Shown here: one piece after another, positions 17,560-26,789 of the stretch
Position numbering within the stretch: the first letter of the stretch is position 1
How the letters are laid out: the number at the start of each line of letters is the position of its first letter
NCBI RefSeq assembly: GCF_014844095.1
Contig: NZ_CP062163.1
Coordinates: forward strand, 3,195,501 to 3,259,500
Length of the DNA stretch: 64,000 nucleotides
Source: Brevibacillus sp. JNUCC-41
Lineage (GTDB): Bacteria; Bacillota; Bacilli; Bacillales; DSM-1321
Direction: 5' to 3'
Program-made: the position numbers and the translations under genes
The notes under the pieces: generated by a model
Told to the model about the DNA's origin: nothing
Database searches by the model: none
What the model saw: only the letters and a program-made list of their open reading frames with translations

Positions 17560-17748
17560 ATGGCAGAATTATTTAAGAGGATCGAACAGAGGAAGGCAAA
17601 GCTTATTGAAGAGTTATTGGCCAATGGAGTATACAAAACCTCTGATGAAAGGCACCTTTATGATGCCCCATTAAAAGTACTTGAAGATGAATATAAGATT
17701 GTTATAAATAAACCAAATACCGAGTCACCTTCTGAATGGATGACATAG
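17560..17748 (+). CDS. FbpA-like small basic protein
   Basis: A 62-residue protein started at ATG 17560 (GAAAGGAG eight bases upstream) rather than at 17536. The pattern KLIEELLANGVYK...HLYDAPLKVLEDEYK matches the Fur-regulated basic protein A family, whose B. subtilis member helps the iron-sparing response run by the FsrA RNA. The exact role is unclear. A Fur-like site overlaps its leader. Confidence 0.6.
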   Translation: MAELFKRIEQRKAKLIEELLANGVYKTSDERHLYDAPLKVLEDEYKIVINKPNTESPSEWMT

Positions 17749-17794
17749 TAAACGATGGACTATAGTTTGGGTTCTTGGATAAGAGATATGATGT

Positions 17795-17830
17795 AAGCAT
17801 TCACAGTCTACACTAGTGGATGCTTTTTTG
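17795..17830 (+). terminator. Intrinsic terminator
   Basis: A 10-bp stem (AAGCATTCAC / GTGGATGCTT, one G-T pair) is followed by T6, 46 bases after the FbpA-like gene. Confidence 0.85.
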
Positions 17831-18000
17831 CGTTTAATAGAAAATGACACAAAATATACATAATTACAGAAATAATAGTCATTTTGTCACATTTAACCTT
17901 TAAAATAACACATTTAATTTCTGAAAAATAGTTGATTTTAACTAGTAGATTCATTATGATGAAAGTGTAAAAAAATTGAATAAATGGGAGGTGGCATATA

Positions 18001-18195
18001 ATGCCTTGCCGTAAGGTAACTATAGAAAAAATAGAAGAGAAAAGAAAAGAAATGATCAACTTGGCAGCAATTTACGGCTTATCAAGTCTGCTAACTGTTC
18101 AAGCAAGTCAAGAATTGGATACGCTATTAAATGCGTTAACAAGTAAAAGAGAGTGTGAACATTTTTACCTCCAGAAAGCATATAGGTATTTTTAA
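18001..18195 (+). CDS. Spo0E-like sporulation aspartyl phosphatase
   Basis: A 64-residue two-helix hairpin protein with the family signature SQELDTLLN (about 36-44). Such proteins dephosphorylate Spo0A-P and so restrain sporulation. ATG 18001 has GGGAGGTGG upstream. Several paralogs are usual in Bacillus genomes, so I do not assign a specific symbol. Confidence 0.8.
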   Translation: MPCRKVTIEKIEEKRKEMINLAAIYGLSSLLTVQASQELDTLLNALTSKRECEHFYLQKAYRYF

Positions 18196-18223
18196 ATTAG
18201 CCAATTCGCACTCGATTAATATG

Positions 18224-18250
18224 AAAAAGCTACTGCTCAAGGCAATAGCT
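18224..18250 (-). terminator. Intrinsic terminator of the acetyltransferase gene
   Basis: Minus-strand stem AGCTATTGC / GCAGTAGCT followed by T5. Confidence 0.85.
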
Positions 18251-18263
18251 CTAAAGAATGATA

Positions 18264-18770
18264 TTACATATCGACACGTTTACCAAGAATGAGCAAATCC
18301 CGCTCGATTCCATCCAACTCGGCAACTTGAGGTAAATGTGCCCATTCTTCAAACCCGAATTTGGAAAAAAGCTTAAGGCTTGGTGTATTGTGGGCGAAAA
18401 TGAAACCCAATAGAGTCTTAACACCTAATTTTGGACTCCATTCAATTGCCTTTTGAATCGAAATTTGTCCGATTCCTTTTCCCCGGAAATAATCATCTAT
18501 ATAAATGCTGATTTCGGCAGTGGAATTATATGCCGGTCGGCCATAGAAGGATTGAAAGCTCATCCATCCAGCAGTTTTCCCTTTTATAGTAATGATAAAT
18601 AGCGGTCTACTTTCTGAATGATGTTCCTCAAACCATTTAACCCTCGATTGGACGGATACAGGCTCCGTATCTGCCGTGACCATTCTTGAAGCAATTGTTG
18701 AATTATATATTTCAACAATTCTGGGTAGATCGGATAGTCCTGCCTCTCTAAACTCTATGAGCTCTTCCAT
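18264..18770 (-). CDS. GNAT acetyltransferase, phosphinothricin acetyltransferase-like
   Basis: A 168-residue GNAT-fold enzyme. It shows [19 protein letters not shown] at the N-terminus, [16 protein letters not shown] (acetyl-CoA pyrophosphate loop, RGKGIG) and [16 protein letters not shown] near the end, as in the PAT/YwnH group that acetylates amino-group substrates such as methionine sulfone or phosphinothricin. The natural substrate is unknown. It is a single gene with its own terminator. Confidence 0.8.
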   Translation of the reverse strand: MEELIEFREAGLSDLPRIVEIYNSTIASRMVTADTEPVSVQSRVKWFEEHHSESRPLFIITIKGKTAGWMSFQSFYGRPAYNSTAEISIYIDDYFRGKGIGQISIQKAIEWSPKLGVKTLLGFIFAHNTPSLKLFSKFGFEEWAHLPQVAELDGIERDLLILGKRVDM

Positions 18771-18987
18771 GATTTAAACTCCTAACTATCATTTATTAAA
18801 TCTCCAGAATGAAGGGTAATCCCGTATTTTGTTTTAGGGACGGTGAATGACACCCAAACCATTGAAAGTTTTATATTATCATACACTCTTGAATCTTTAT
18901 ATGACAATTTTTTTATGTTAAGACTGTAGATTTTTTGGGTATGTAAAAGATTAAATACTTCTAGTAAAGAGACAAGAGGGGAACCAA

Positions 18988-19689
18988 ATGAAAAAATTGG
19001 CAGGTTTATTGATTATAGTACTCGTTATATGTTTTGCTGCGTATGAATTTCAGGCCTCGGAGTCGGAAGATGTGCAAAGAGTGATGGCTTTTGGAGATTC
19101 ATTAACCTATGGAAAAGGGGATAAGGATGGGGAAGGATATATAGAAGGCCTTGAGGATGAATTGAATAATCCGCAATCGGAACAAAAAGTGAGTTTTTGG
19201 AATTACGGTATAAAAGGCCAGGAAACGGATGGGGTGATGAAACAGCTTGATGATTACCGCATTAAAACGAAACTTGATGAAGCAGATACTTTCATCGTTT
19301 TTATTGGAACGAATGACTTGATCAATAGTAACGGAGGGGACTTGGAGAAAATAAGTGACCGAAAAATCATTGAGGGGAAACAGGAGTATATCAACCATCT
19401 CAAAAAGATTACATCAACCTTGATAGAGGCAAACGATAAGGCGGATATTCTGGTAGTAGGACTATATAACCCAATAAAAGACAATCAAAAACTTGAAAAG
19501 GACATTCGTGATTATAACCTGTCAATAAAGGGAATAGCGGATAAAGATAAAAGGATGTTATTCATTCCTACAAATGATCTTTTTGAAGATAAAAAGAAAA
19601 CAGAGTATTTCAGTGATAAGTTACATCCGAATGAAAAAGGGTATCAGCTCATTGCGAACCGGGTTTTGGAAAGTTATGATTTCAAATGA
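18988..19689 (+). CDS. SGNH/GDSL-type secreted esterase
   Basis: A 233-residue protein with an N-terminal signal or anchor segment (1-20) and a hydrolase domain. Block I is AFGDSLTYG (Ser38), the Gly/Asn blocks are NYGIKGQET and IGTNDLI, and the His block is DKLHPNEKGY. Such enzymes cleave acyl esters, lysophospholipids or similar at the cell surface. A binding site (AGAGGGGAACC) precedes the ATG. Confidence 0.85.
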   Translation: MKKLAGLLIIVLVICFAAYEFQASESEDVQRVMAFGDSLTYGKGDKDGEGYIEGLEDELNNPQSEQKVSFWNYGIKGQETDGVMKQLDDYRIKTKLDEADTFIVFIGTNDLINSNGGDLEKISDRKIIEGKQEYINHLKKITSTLIEANDKADILVVGLYNPIKDNQKLEKDIRDYNLSIKGIADKDKRMLFIPTNDLFEDKKKTEYFSDKLHPNEKGYQLIANRVLESYDFK

Positions 19690-19693
19690 AAGC

Positions 19694-19726
19694 AAAAATG
19701 CACAGGAAGGCTTCCTGTGCATTTTT
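19694..19726. terminator. Bidirectional terminator
   Basis: A 16-bp near-perfect stem (AAAAATGCACAGGAAG / CTTCCTGTGCATTTTT) lies between the convergent esterase and ABC exporter genes. Confidence 0.9.
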
Positions 19727-19742
19727 GCCCTCCAAGAAGTAG

Positions 19743-21560
19743 CTAGGAATTTGATATCGCTTTAAGTTGAGGGAACTGCAAGTCATGGAGTTGCTTGTAT
19801 CTGCCGTTGTTTAGCAATAACTGTTCATGTGTTCCTTTTTCATGAACCTGCCCTTTTTCCAGAACGATTATTTGATCCGCATCATGAATGGTCGATAAAC
19901 GATGTGCAATTACTATTGAAGTCCGGTTTTTCATTAAACGTGACAATGCTTGCTGGATCAAATGTTCGGATTCTGTATCCAAGGCCGCCGTTGCTTCATC
20001 GAGAATGATGATTTGCGGATTTTTCAAAAGTGCCCTAGCTATGGCAATGCGCTGTTTTTGTCCGCCTGAAAGCTTGACTCCGCGCTCTCCAATCTGAGAA
20101 TCATAACCATCAGGAAAGGCACTGATAAAGTCATGCGCATTTGCCGCTTTGGTGGATTCGATGATTTCAGCATCTGTAGCATCAAGTTTGCCATACACGA
20201 TGTTATCACGAATGGAGCCATTGAATAAAATGATATCCTGGGAAACAATCCCCATTTGTCCCCGTAATGATTTCAGTGACACATCCTTGATATCAAGACC
20301 ATCCATTTTAATCATGCCATCTTGCGGATCATAAAATCGGATCAAAAGGCTCGTGATGGTCGATTTTCCAGCGCCAGAGGAGCCGACCAGAGCAGTTACT
20401 TGACCAGCTTTCATTGACAGGCTTAAATGGCTGAGGACAGGTACACTCTCATCATACGCAAAATCAACACATTGAAATTCAATTTTCCTTTTTATATAAG
20501 GGAGTTCGATGGCATTTTCCTTGTCACTTATTTCAGGTTGGGTTTCCAATATTTCAGTTATCCGCTCAAAGGCCGCGGCTGATTGCTGGACAATGCTGAT
20601 GACCCGGCTAAAATTGCGAACGGGACTCTGCAGTAACCTCAAATAGGCGAGAAAGGCCACGATTAACCCTATTGTGAATTCACCTTCCATCACTTGCCAA
20701 GCACCGAACACAATGACTGCTACAAGACCGATATTGTTCAATAAATCAATTATCGGACCGAACATGGAGCGTAGCCGAACGGACTTAAGGTTTGCAGCCA
20801 TATTTTCCTGATTACGCTCCGCAAACTTCCTTGATTCGAATTCTTCATTTGTAAAAGATTGAATGAGCCGCATTCCTGAAATGGAATCCTGTAACTGGTT
20901 GCTGATGTCTCCTGCGGAACTTTGCACAGACCTAAATGACATCCTGATGCGTTTACCGAATACCCTTGTGATATAGAACATGAAAGGGAATGTAAAAAGA
21001 AGGACAATGGTCAGCTTCCAATTAATGAAAAGCATATATACCGCCACGGCAATGAAAGTCACCGTGTCAGTCAAGACTTGAAGCATGCTTGAAGAGATGA
21101 GCTGCTGCAGTAAATTGACATCATTGGTCAACCGCGACATTAAGTCACCAGTACGGTTTTTATCAAAGAATTTCATATCCAGTGTTTGAATATGGTCATA
21201 CATGCTATTCCGTATATCCGTAATAGCCTTTTGACCGACCTTGGAAACGATATAGCTGTTAAAGTAGTTCAGTAAAGCCAATAAAATGGCAGCACAAAGA
21301 ATACCTGCGCCAATCCAGATTAATGAGTCATATCTTTTTTCGGGAATGATTGTATCAATCGTAAACTGCGTCAACTGGGGGATGGAGAACTCAAGCAATG
21401 AAATGAAAAGCATGATACATAAAACCAAAGTGCAAAACTTCCACTTCGATGGGACCCGATTGAACATTTGTTTGAACATCAACCATATGCTTCCTTTTGA
21501 GGGGATTGCATGCATGGTACTGCGGCCTTTGTGGCTGAATGGAATATGTCCTCCACTCAT
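19743..21560 (-). CDS. ABC exporter, fused membrane and ATPase domains (MsbA/LmrA-like)
   Basis: A half-transporter of 605 residues expected to homodimerise. Six membrane helices (about 40-330) precede the nucleotide-binding domain with Walker A GSSGAGKST (about 391), signature LSGGQ, Walker B IIILDEAT and H-loop AHRLST. I start at ATG 21560, eight bases after AGGAG; an in-frame GTG at 21569 is too near that site. Members export lipids or drugs. It is isolated, so the substrate is unknown. Confidence 0.87.
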   Translation of the reverse strand: MSGGHIPFSHKGRSTMHAIPSKGSIWLMFKQMFNRVPSKWKFCTLVLCIMLFISLLEFSIPQLTQFTIDTIIPEKRYDSLIWIGAGILCAAILLALLNYFNSYIVSKVGQKAITDIRNSMYDHIQTLDMKFFDKNRTGDLMSRLTNDVNLLQQLISSSMLQVLTDTVTFIAVAVYMLFINWKLTIVLLFTFPFMFYITRVFGKRIRMSFRSVQSSAGDISNQLQDSISGMRLIQSFTNEEFESRKFAERNQENMAANLKSVRLRSMFGPIIDLLNNIGLVAVIVFGAWQVMEGEFTIGLIVAFLAYLRLLQSPVRNFSRVISIVQQSAAAFERITEILETQPEISDKENAIELPYIKRKIEFQCVDFAYDESVPVLSHLSLSMKAGQVTALVGSSGAGKSTITSLLIRFYDPQDGMIKMDGLDIKDVSLKSLRGQMGIVSQDIILFNGSIRDNIVYGKLDATDAEIIESTKAANAHDFISAFPDGYDSQIGERGVKLSGGQKQRIAIARALLKNPQIIILDEATAALDTESEHLIQQALSRLMKNRTSIVIAHRLSTIHDADQIIVLEKGQVHEKGTHEQLLLNNGRYKQLHDLQFPQLKAISNS

Positions 21561-21771
21561 AGCGATCACTCCTATTTAGACTAACCTTGGTGTTTTGAAA
21601 GTCATTTGAATTAGATGAATTTTGCCTTTATGACTATCATAGAGCTTTTCAAAAAATAGACAACTTTTAAGCGGTTCATTTCAGTCAAAAAGTATTATTA
21701 TTTTACACGTTCATATAGGACATGGAATAATTAAGGGAGATTAGCGAGGCTGATAAGAGGAGATGCTAAAA

Positions 21772-22254
21772 GTGAATGAAAATGAAAAAGTCAGGGAAGA
21801 ACTTTTAAATGCGGTCATCGGTCTAACGGATGAACAGTTGAACACCCATCCTGAACCAGGAAGATGGAGCATCATGCAGGTTTTGGATCATTTATATTTA
21901 ATGGAGAGGGCCATAACAAAGGGCATTTCCGATAAATTGAAAAGCGATGATAGCATTCCTGCTGTGGATAAACCGATCGAGCTTACTTTAAATCGTGAAA
22001 TGAAGGTCCAGGCCCCGTCCTTTGTCATTCCGTCAGAATCATACCAAACTTTGAGTGAGATTAAGGAAAAGTTGTCCGAATCCCGAAAAGCTTTTGTACG
22101 GGTCGTTGACGATGTAAAGGAAATTGATCTCGAACAAAAATCTTTTCCACACCCTTTGTTTAAAGATTTAAGCTTGAAGCAATGGATCCCATTTGTGGGA
22201 CTGCATGAAAAACGGCATTTATTACAAATTGAAGAATTGAAAGCAAAGTTATAA
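21772..22254 (+). CDS. DinB-fold protein (putative metal-dependent transferase)
   Basis: A four-helix-bundle protein of about 160 residues with the metal-binding His pattern of the DinB/YfiT superfamily: VLDHLYLMER near residue 40 and GLHEKRHLLQIEE near the end. I prefer GTG 21772 because GAGGAG abuts the in-frame ATG at 21763 with no spacer. Relatives include thiol transferases. The substrate is unknown. Confidence 0.75.
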   Translation: MNENEKVREELLNAVIGLTDEQLNTHPEPGRWSIMQVLDHLYLMERAITKGISDKLKSDDSIPAVDKPIELTLNREMKVQAPSFVIPSESYQTLSEIKEKLSESRKAFVRVVDDVKEIDLEQKSFPHPLFKDLSLKQWIPFVGLHEKRHLLQIEELKAKL

Positions 22255-22260
22255 TAGAAG

Positions 22261-22292
22261 AAAAACTCATCCGTCTTTGGTTGAGTTTTTCA
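22261..22292 (+). terminator. Intrinsic terminator
   Basis: AAAAACTCA / TTGAGTTTTT stem directly after the DinB-fold gene. Confidence 0.8.
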
Positions 22293-22328
22293 TTTTCGGA
22301 CAGATATTCGTAAAGGAAGGATTTTTCA

Positions 22329-22868
22329 GTGAAAGCCACTTGGGTAAGGACATGTTTGGTATTGGGCTTTTTCGGATTGATGCTAGGGCTCTTGTTCAAG
22401 TATATGCTTCCGCCTGATCTAGATGAAATCGAACTGACTGACGAGCTGAATCCGATCGTCGCCGAAAAAAAAGACGAGCTCATTCAACTGGCTAATGACA
22501 AAGGCATCCCGATTATCATTACGGCAGGGTTCCGGTCTGTAGCCGAGCAAAATGAACTCTATGAAAAGGGCAGATCAGGCTCGGGCAACATCGTAACGAA
22601 TGCAAGAGGTGGCGAGTCTCTGCATAATTTCGGTTTGGCGATAGATTTTGCCCTCCTTAACAAACAAGGCGAGGCTATTTGGGATATGAATTATGACGGC
22701 AACGATAATGGAAAGCCGGATTGGATGGAAGTTGTAACCATCGCTAAAGGGTTAGGTTTTGATTGGGGTGGGGATTGGGCTGGGTTCAAGGATTATCCGC
22801 ATTTACAAATGACATTTGGCTTGAACCTGCGTGAGCTGCAACAAGGCAAGCGGCCAAAAGCGCAGTGA
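22329..22868 (+). CDS. M15-family peptidoglycan peptidase, CwlK-like
   Basis: A 179-residue protein with a GTG start (AAGGAAGG upstream), an N-terminal membrane anchor (about 8-26) and an M15 D-Ala-D-Ala carboxypeptidase/L-Ala-D-Glu endopeptidase domain. Zinc and catalytic motifs are ITAGFRSVAEQ, GGESLHNFGLAIDFA (His and Asp ligands) and DYPHLQMTFG (second His). The size is near CwlK. It acts on the wall outside the membrane. Confidence 0.82.
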   Translation: MKATWVRTCLVLGFFGLMLGLLFKYMLPPDLDEIELTDELNPIVAEKKDELIQLANDKGIPIIITAGFRSVAEQNELYEKGRSGSGNIVTNARGGESLHNFGLAIDFALLNKQGEAIWDMNYDGNDNGKPDWMEVVTIAKGLGFDWGGDWAGFKDYPHLQMTFGLNLRELQQGKRPKAQ

Positions 22869-23000
22869 TAGTGGATGGTTTCTATGTATGCCGCATAAAT
22901 TTTGACTTAAAGCAGGAAAATAAGCATGTGAATTGCTTTACAGGTAAGAATTCGATAAAGTGGAATAGTGAGAAATCAGACATAAAGGAGTGCAGTCACC

Positions 23001-23543
23001 ATGGAAGAAACAAAATATTGCCGGGACTCTTTGGTCATAAAAACAAGCCTTGTCCTCCCGCCGGATACAAATAATATTGGTACGATGTTCGGAGGCAAAT
23101 TAATGGCATATATTGATGATGTAGCGGCTATATCAGCCATGCGTCATGCGCGAAGCAACGTCGTTACGGCATCAACTGATTCTGTCGATTTCCTGCACCC
23201 TATTCACGAAGGAAATGCAGTTTGCCTTGAAAGCTTCGTGACTTATACGGGCAGAACATCAATGGAAATCATCGTAAAGGTGATTGCAGAGGATTTAGTT
23301 ACAGGAGATCGGAATTTATGTGTCATTTCTTTCTTGACATTTGTTGCCATTAATGAAGAAGGTAAACCAATTCCTGTCCCGCGTTTGGTTCCTGAAACAG
23401 AGATGGAAATGAATTTAAATGAATCAGCAAAACAACGGGCACAAATAAGGAAAAAAAGAAGGGAAGATACACAGTTCATTGCAAGTACTTTCGGTGTGAA
23501 GCTGCCATGGACCGATCAATCGAAGCCTGGATTATATAAATAA
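23001..23543 (+). CDS. ykhA: Acyl-CoA thioesterase, YkhA-like hotdog family
   Basis: A 180-residue hotdog-fold enzyme that hydrolyses acyl-CoA. PDTNNIGTMFGGKLMAYIDD carries the catalytic region and TASTDSVDFLHPIHEG follows, as in YkhA and mammalian ACOT-type thioesterases. Length matches. ATG 23001 is preceded by AAAGGAG. It is a single gene. Confidence 0.85.
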   Translation: MEETKYCRDSLVIKTSLVLPPDTNNIGTMFGGKLMAYIDDVAAISAMRHARSNVVTASTDSVDFLHPIHEGNAVCLESFVTYTGRTSMEIIVKVIAEDLVTGDRNLCVISFLTFVAINEEGKPIPVPRLVPETEMEMNLNESAKQRAQIRKKRREDTQFIASTFGVKLPWTDQSKPGLYK

Positions 23544-23579
23544 GATACGCATTCCTTCAGCCTTCTTATTGATGATTTT

Positions 23580-23608
23580 AGACCAAATTCATTGTGATTT
23601 GGTCTTTT
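23580..23608 (+). terminator. Intrinsic terminator of the thioesterase gene
   Basis: Stem AGACCAAAT / ATTTGGTCT followed by T residues. Confidence 0.8.
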
Positions 23609-23657
23609 ATTAAATGCCATTGGTTTTGGGGCATTATCCGGATGGGAAAGAAACGTG

Positions 23658-23692
23658 AAAAGACGCTTGGATAAGTCCAAGCGTCTTTTTTG
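23658..23692. terminator. Bidirectional terminator
   Basis: A 14-bp perfect stem (AAAAGACGCTTGGA / TCCAAGCGTCTTTT) with a TAAG loop. It mainly serves the minus-strand gene at 23715. Confidence 0.9.
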
Positions 23693-23714
23693 TTAGGTTT
23701 GATCATATCACTTT

Positions 23715-24350
23715 TCAGTCATCGCTTGCTAAAATACCGAAGAAGCGCAAGATGTTAATGAATAGGTTAATGAAATCTAGATATAGATTCAAGGCCATGA
23801 GCGGTACTTCCTCGGCTGTTACCCCGTAATGCTTCATTCGGTTGAAATCATATAAAATATAACCACTGAAAACTAAAATCCCAATAAAGGAAAAGACCAG
23901 CAAGGCTGTAGAGCTTAATGGAGAGAAAATGTTGAAAATGCTAATGACCACTAAAGCTAGCAAGGCTGCAAATAACATTCCGCCCAAGAAAGAAAGGTCC
24001 CTTTTGGTGGTTGTGGCATAAACCGCCAGTCCACCAAATACGACTGTCGTCGTAACACCTGCCAGAATCACCACATTTGCCCCTGCAGCGGCTAGGTAGT
24101 GTGCAATGATCGGATATGTCGTAATTCCTGAAATCAATGTGAAACTATACAAAAATGTATAACCGATGGCTTTTTTCCTCCGCAATATGAATGCTCCAAT
24201 CAACATCGCGATCTCAAGTATCGCTAAGGGAAGAAACAAGGATGGCGGAACAAGTGTGCCGAGAGCCATCCCTAAGACGGAAACGGCAAGTGACATAGCG
24301 AACGTCCGCATGACGGACGGCATATATGTTTGTACAGTTTGTGAATACAT
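23715..24350 (-). CDS. yetJ: Bax inhibitor-1/YccA-family membrane protein (YetJ-like)
   Basis: A 211-residue protein with seven hydrophobic segments. SGYILYDFNRMKHYG and LNLYLDFINLFINILRF carry the two conserved Asp residues of the pH-sensing pair in B. subtilis YetJ, a calcium-leak channel. Length agrees (about 214). AGGTGTTTG precedes the ATG. It is a single gene diverging from the oligopeptide operon. Confidence 0.85.
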   Translation of the reverse strand: MYSQTVQTYMPSVMRTFAMSLAVSVLGMALGTLVPPSLFLPLAILEIAMLIGAFILRRKKAIGYTFLYSFTLISGITTYPIIAHYLAAAGANVVILAGVTTTVVFGGLAVYATTTKRDLSFLGGMLFAALLALVVISIFNIFSPLSSTALLVFSFIGILVFSGYILYDFNRMKHYGVTAEEVPLMALNLYLDFINLFINILRFFGILASDD

Positions 24351-24690
24351 TCAAACACCTCATTATATATTTTCTACCGTTTTCTACGAATCTGTTTTAA
24401 AAAGGTTTCATGCCATTTAATGAAAATAAAGTGTTTTTTTTTTTAGTATTGAAATATATATGAAATAATTACCTGTTTTATGATATCCTAACAAATGTAC
24501 TAACTTTTCTGAAATATCAAAAAAATTCAATTTGAACCATTCTGCGGTATGTAGAACGACAAGGCCAATAAATAGATATGAACGTTAAGGTTATTATCTT
24601 GGAATAGTAAATTAATAATTATTGCTTCTTTACATTTAATCGGACTTCAAAACTTTACTGTATAACCGTTATAAAGGAAACGATTTTTTA
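24351..24690. other. AT-rich intergenic region with a weak CodY-like site
   Basis: No gene. ACTTTTCTGAAATAT (24503-24517) matches the CodY consensus AATTTTCWGAAAATT at 12 of 15 positions. Given the base composition this site alone is weak. Confidence 0.35.
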
Positions 24691-24719
24691 TTGCGGAAAA
24701 TTATTCTTAAAGTTATAAA
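24691..24719 (+). promoter_or_regulatory. Candidate promoter of the oligopeptide operon
   Basis: TTGCGG-N17-TATAAA is at ideal spacing. A second -10 (TATAAT, 24759-24764) lies nearer the gene but has a poor -35. Confidence 0.5.
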
Positions 24720-24791
24720 ATATGAAAAAAATGTGATTATTTTCTATAAAACCTATTGTATAATTGTAAAAAATTGATTAAAATTCTAGAT

Positions 24792-24806
24792 AATTATCAG
24801 AAGATT
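24792..24806 (+). promoter_or_regulatory. CodY-like operator upstream of the oligopeptide operon
   Basis: AATTATCAGAAGATT matches AATTTTCWGAAAATT at 13 of 15 positions, 38 bases before the first ATG and downstream of both candidate promoters. Oligopeptide transporters are classic CodY targets in Bacilli. Confidence 0.5.
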
Positions 24807-24844
24807 AATTATTTTCCCGATAAAATAGTTTAGGGGGAGCAAGA

Positions 24845-25870
24845 ATGAAGAAAGCTATTTTGCAAATAGAGAACCTAACTACCTCATTTCGAATCGGCAA
24901 CAAATATCATGCAGCGGTGGATGATGTTTCGTTTACGGTGAATGAAAATGAAATTGTAGCAGTTGTTGGAGAATCAGGTTGTGGAAAGAGTGCATTGGCC
25001 TTATCTATCATTCAATTACATAATAGGCAGAGAACGAAATCCGAAGGAAATATCAATTATAAAGGTCAAAATCTACTAAAGTTGAATGATGTACAAATGA
25101 ATAAAGTCCGGGGTAAGGAATTGGGGATGATATTCCAGGAACCTTTAACGGCTTTGAACCCGCTCATGACCATCGGAAAACAGATCGAGGAGAACCTTGA
25201 TTACCATACTGAACTCTCAACTGCTGAAAAAAAGAACAGGACGATCGAACTTTTGACACAAGTGGGAATTCCATACCCTGAACGGACGTACAAGCAATAT
25301 CCGCATGAGCTCTCGGGCGGAATGCGCCAAAGGGCAATGATCTCGATTGCCATTGCTTGCAACCCTGCACTGGTCATCGCCGATGAACCCACGACGGCAC
25401 TGGATGTTACGATTCAAGCGCAAATACTTGATCTGCTGAAAGATATCCAGAGCAGGACAAAAATGGGGATCATCTTAATAACACATGATCTGAGCGTCGT
25501 AGCAGAGGTCGCAGACAGGATCGTTGTCATGTATGCAGGTCAGGTAGTGGAAACGGGAAGTGTTAAAGAGATATTCAACAATCCGCTGCATCCATATACG
25601 AGGTCATTATTAAATTCGATACCTTCTGCTGCAAACGAGAAAAACCGTTTGCACGTTATCGAAGGAATCGTTCCATCGATAGCGAAAATGGATCGGATAG
25701 GATGTCGCTTCCAAGATAGGATTCCTTGGATACCTAAACATGCGCATGAAGAGACACCCCGGCTTCACGATGTGGGCAACGATCATTTAGTGCGCTGTAC
25801 CTGCTATAAAGAATTTTATTTTCAAGCTGAAGGAGATGCAACAGCCAATGACATTACTCAAATTAGATAA
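24845..25870 (+). CDS. Oligopeptide ABC transporter ATPase, OppD/DppD type
   Basis: A 341-residue cytoplasmic ATPase. Walker A is GESGCGKSA (about 41), signature LSGGMRQR (about 157), Walker B LVIADEPTTALD (about 177), and the C-terminal oligopeptide extension holds RIGCRFQDRIPW. The extension's Cys residues are partly replaced. The start has GGGGGAGC upstream. It is first in a D-F-B-C-A operon and overlaps the next gene. Confidence 0.9.
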   Translation: MKKAILQIENLTTSFRIGNKYHAAVDDVSFTVNENEIVAVVGESGCGKSALALSIIQLHNRQRTKSEGNINYKGQNLLKLNDVQMNKVRGKELGMIFQEPLTALNPLMTIGKQIEENLDYHTELSTAEKKNRTIELLTQVGIPYPERTYKQYPHELSGGMRQRAMISIAIACNPALVIADEPTTALDVTIQAQILDLLKDIQSRTKMGIILITHDLSVVAEVADRIVVMYAGQVVETGSVKEIFNNPLHPYTRSLLNSIPSAANEKNRLHVIEGIVPSIAKMDRIGCRFQDRIPWIPKHAHEETPRLHDVGNDHLVRCTCYKEFYFQAEGDATANDITQIR

Positions 25871-26774
25871 TCTCAAAGTGCATTTTCCGATAAGGGGCGG
25901 TTTTTTTCGAAGGGTGGTCGATCACGTAAAGGCCGTGGACGGTGTTTCCTTGGAGTTGCAGCAAGGGGAAACATATGGTTTGGTCGGTGAATCCGGAAGC
26001 GGCAAGTCCACGACAGGCAAGGCAGTGGTCAAACTGAATGAGGTGACATCCGGACAAATCCTATTTGAAGGCAGGGATTTAGCCTCTCTAAGTAGAAGAG
26101 AAATTAAACCATTCAGAAAAGATATCCAAATGATTTTCCAAGACCCGTATTCATCATTGAATCCGAAGAAGAGGGTACTGGACATCATTGCCGAACCGCT
26201 GAGGAATTTCGAACGGTTATCCCCTTCAGAGGAAAGGAAAATCGTACAGGACTTCTTGGACAAAGTCGGACTGAGTCCTGAATCGATTTACAAGTATCCT
26301 CATGAATTTTCAGGGGGGCAGCGGCAGCGGATTGGAATTGCCCGATCATTGACATTGAAACCTAAACTGATCATTGCGGATGAACCGGTGTCAGCATTGG
26401 ATGTTTCCGTTCAGGCACAGGTATTGAATTTTCTTCAGGATCTCCAACAAGAGTTCAATTTGACTTATTTATTTGTCGGGCATGATTTAGGCGTAATCCG
26501 GCATATGTGTGACCGGATGGGTGTTATGTATCGCGGTAGATTGGTAGAGGAAGGCAAAAGTGAGGAAATCTATGAAAATCCCCAACATATATACACGAAG
26601 CGCCTGATTGCGGCCATTCCGGATTTAGAGCCGGAAGTTCGCCAAGATAAAGTGCAGCTTAGAAAAAAACTCACCTCGGAATATGAGTCTACCTACTCAA
26701 AATATTTCGATGAGAATGGACGTGCTTACGATTTGAAGCCAATCTCATCAACACATAGAGTCGCAATACAATAA
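25848..26774 (+). CDS. Oligopeptide ABC transporter ATPase, OppF/DppF type
   Basis: A 308-residue ATPase partner, with Walker A GESGSGKST, signature FSGGQRQR and Walker B LIIADEPVSALD. AAGGAG directly abuts an in-frame ATG at 25836, so I prefer ATG 25848 (spacing 12). Either way the start lies inside the preceding gene, which indicates coupled synthesis of the two ATPases. Confidence 0.9.
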   Translation: MTLLKLDNLKVHFPIRGGFFRRVVDHVKAVDGVSLELQQGETYGLVGESGSGKSTTGKAVVKLNEVTSGQILFEGRDLASLSRREIKPFRKDIQMIFQDPYSSLNPKKRVLDIIAEPLRNFERLSPSEERKIVQDFLDKVGLSPESIYKYPHEFSGGQRQRIGIARSLTLKPKLIIADEPVSALDVSVQAQVLNFLQDLQQEFNLTYLFVGHDLGVIRHMCDRMGVMYRGRLVEEGKSEEIYENPQHIYTKRLIAAIPDLEPEVRQDKVQLRKKLTSEYESTYSKYFDENGRAYDLKPISSTHRVAIQ

Positions 26775-26789
26775 GGAGGTGGAAGGACT

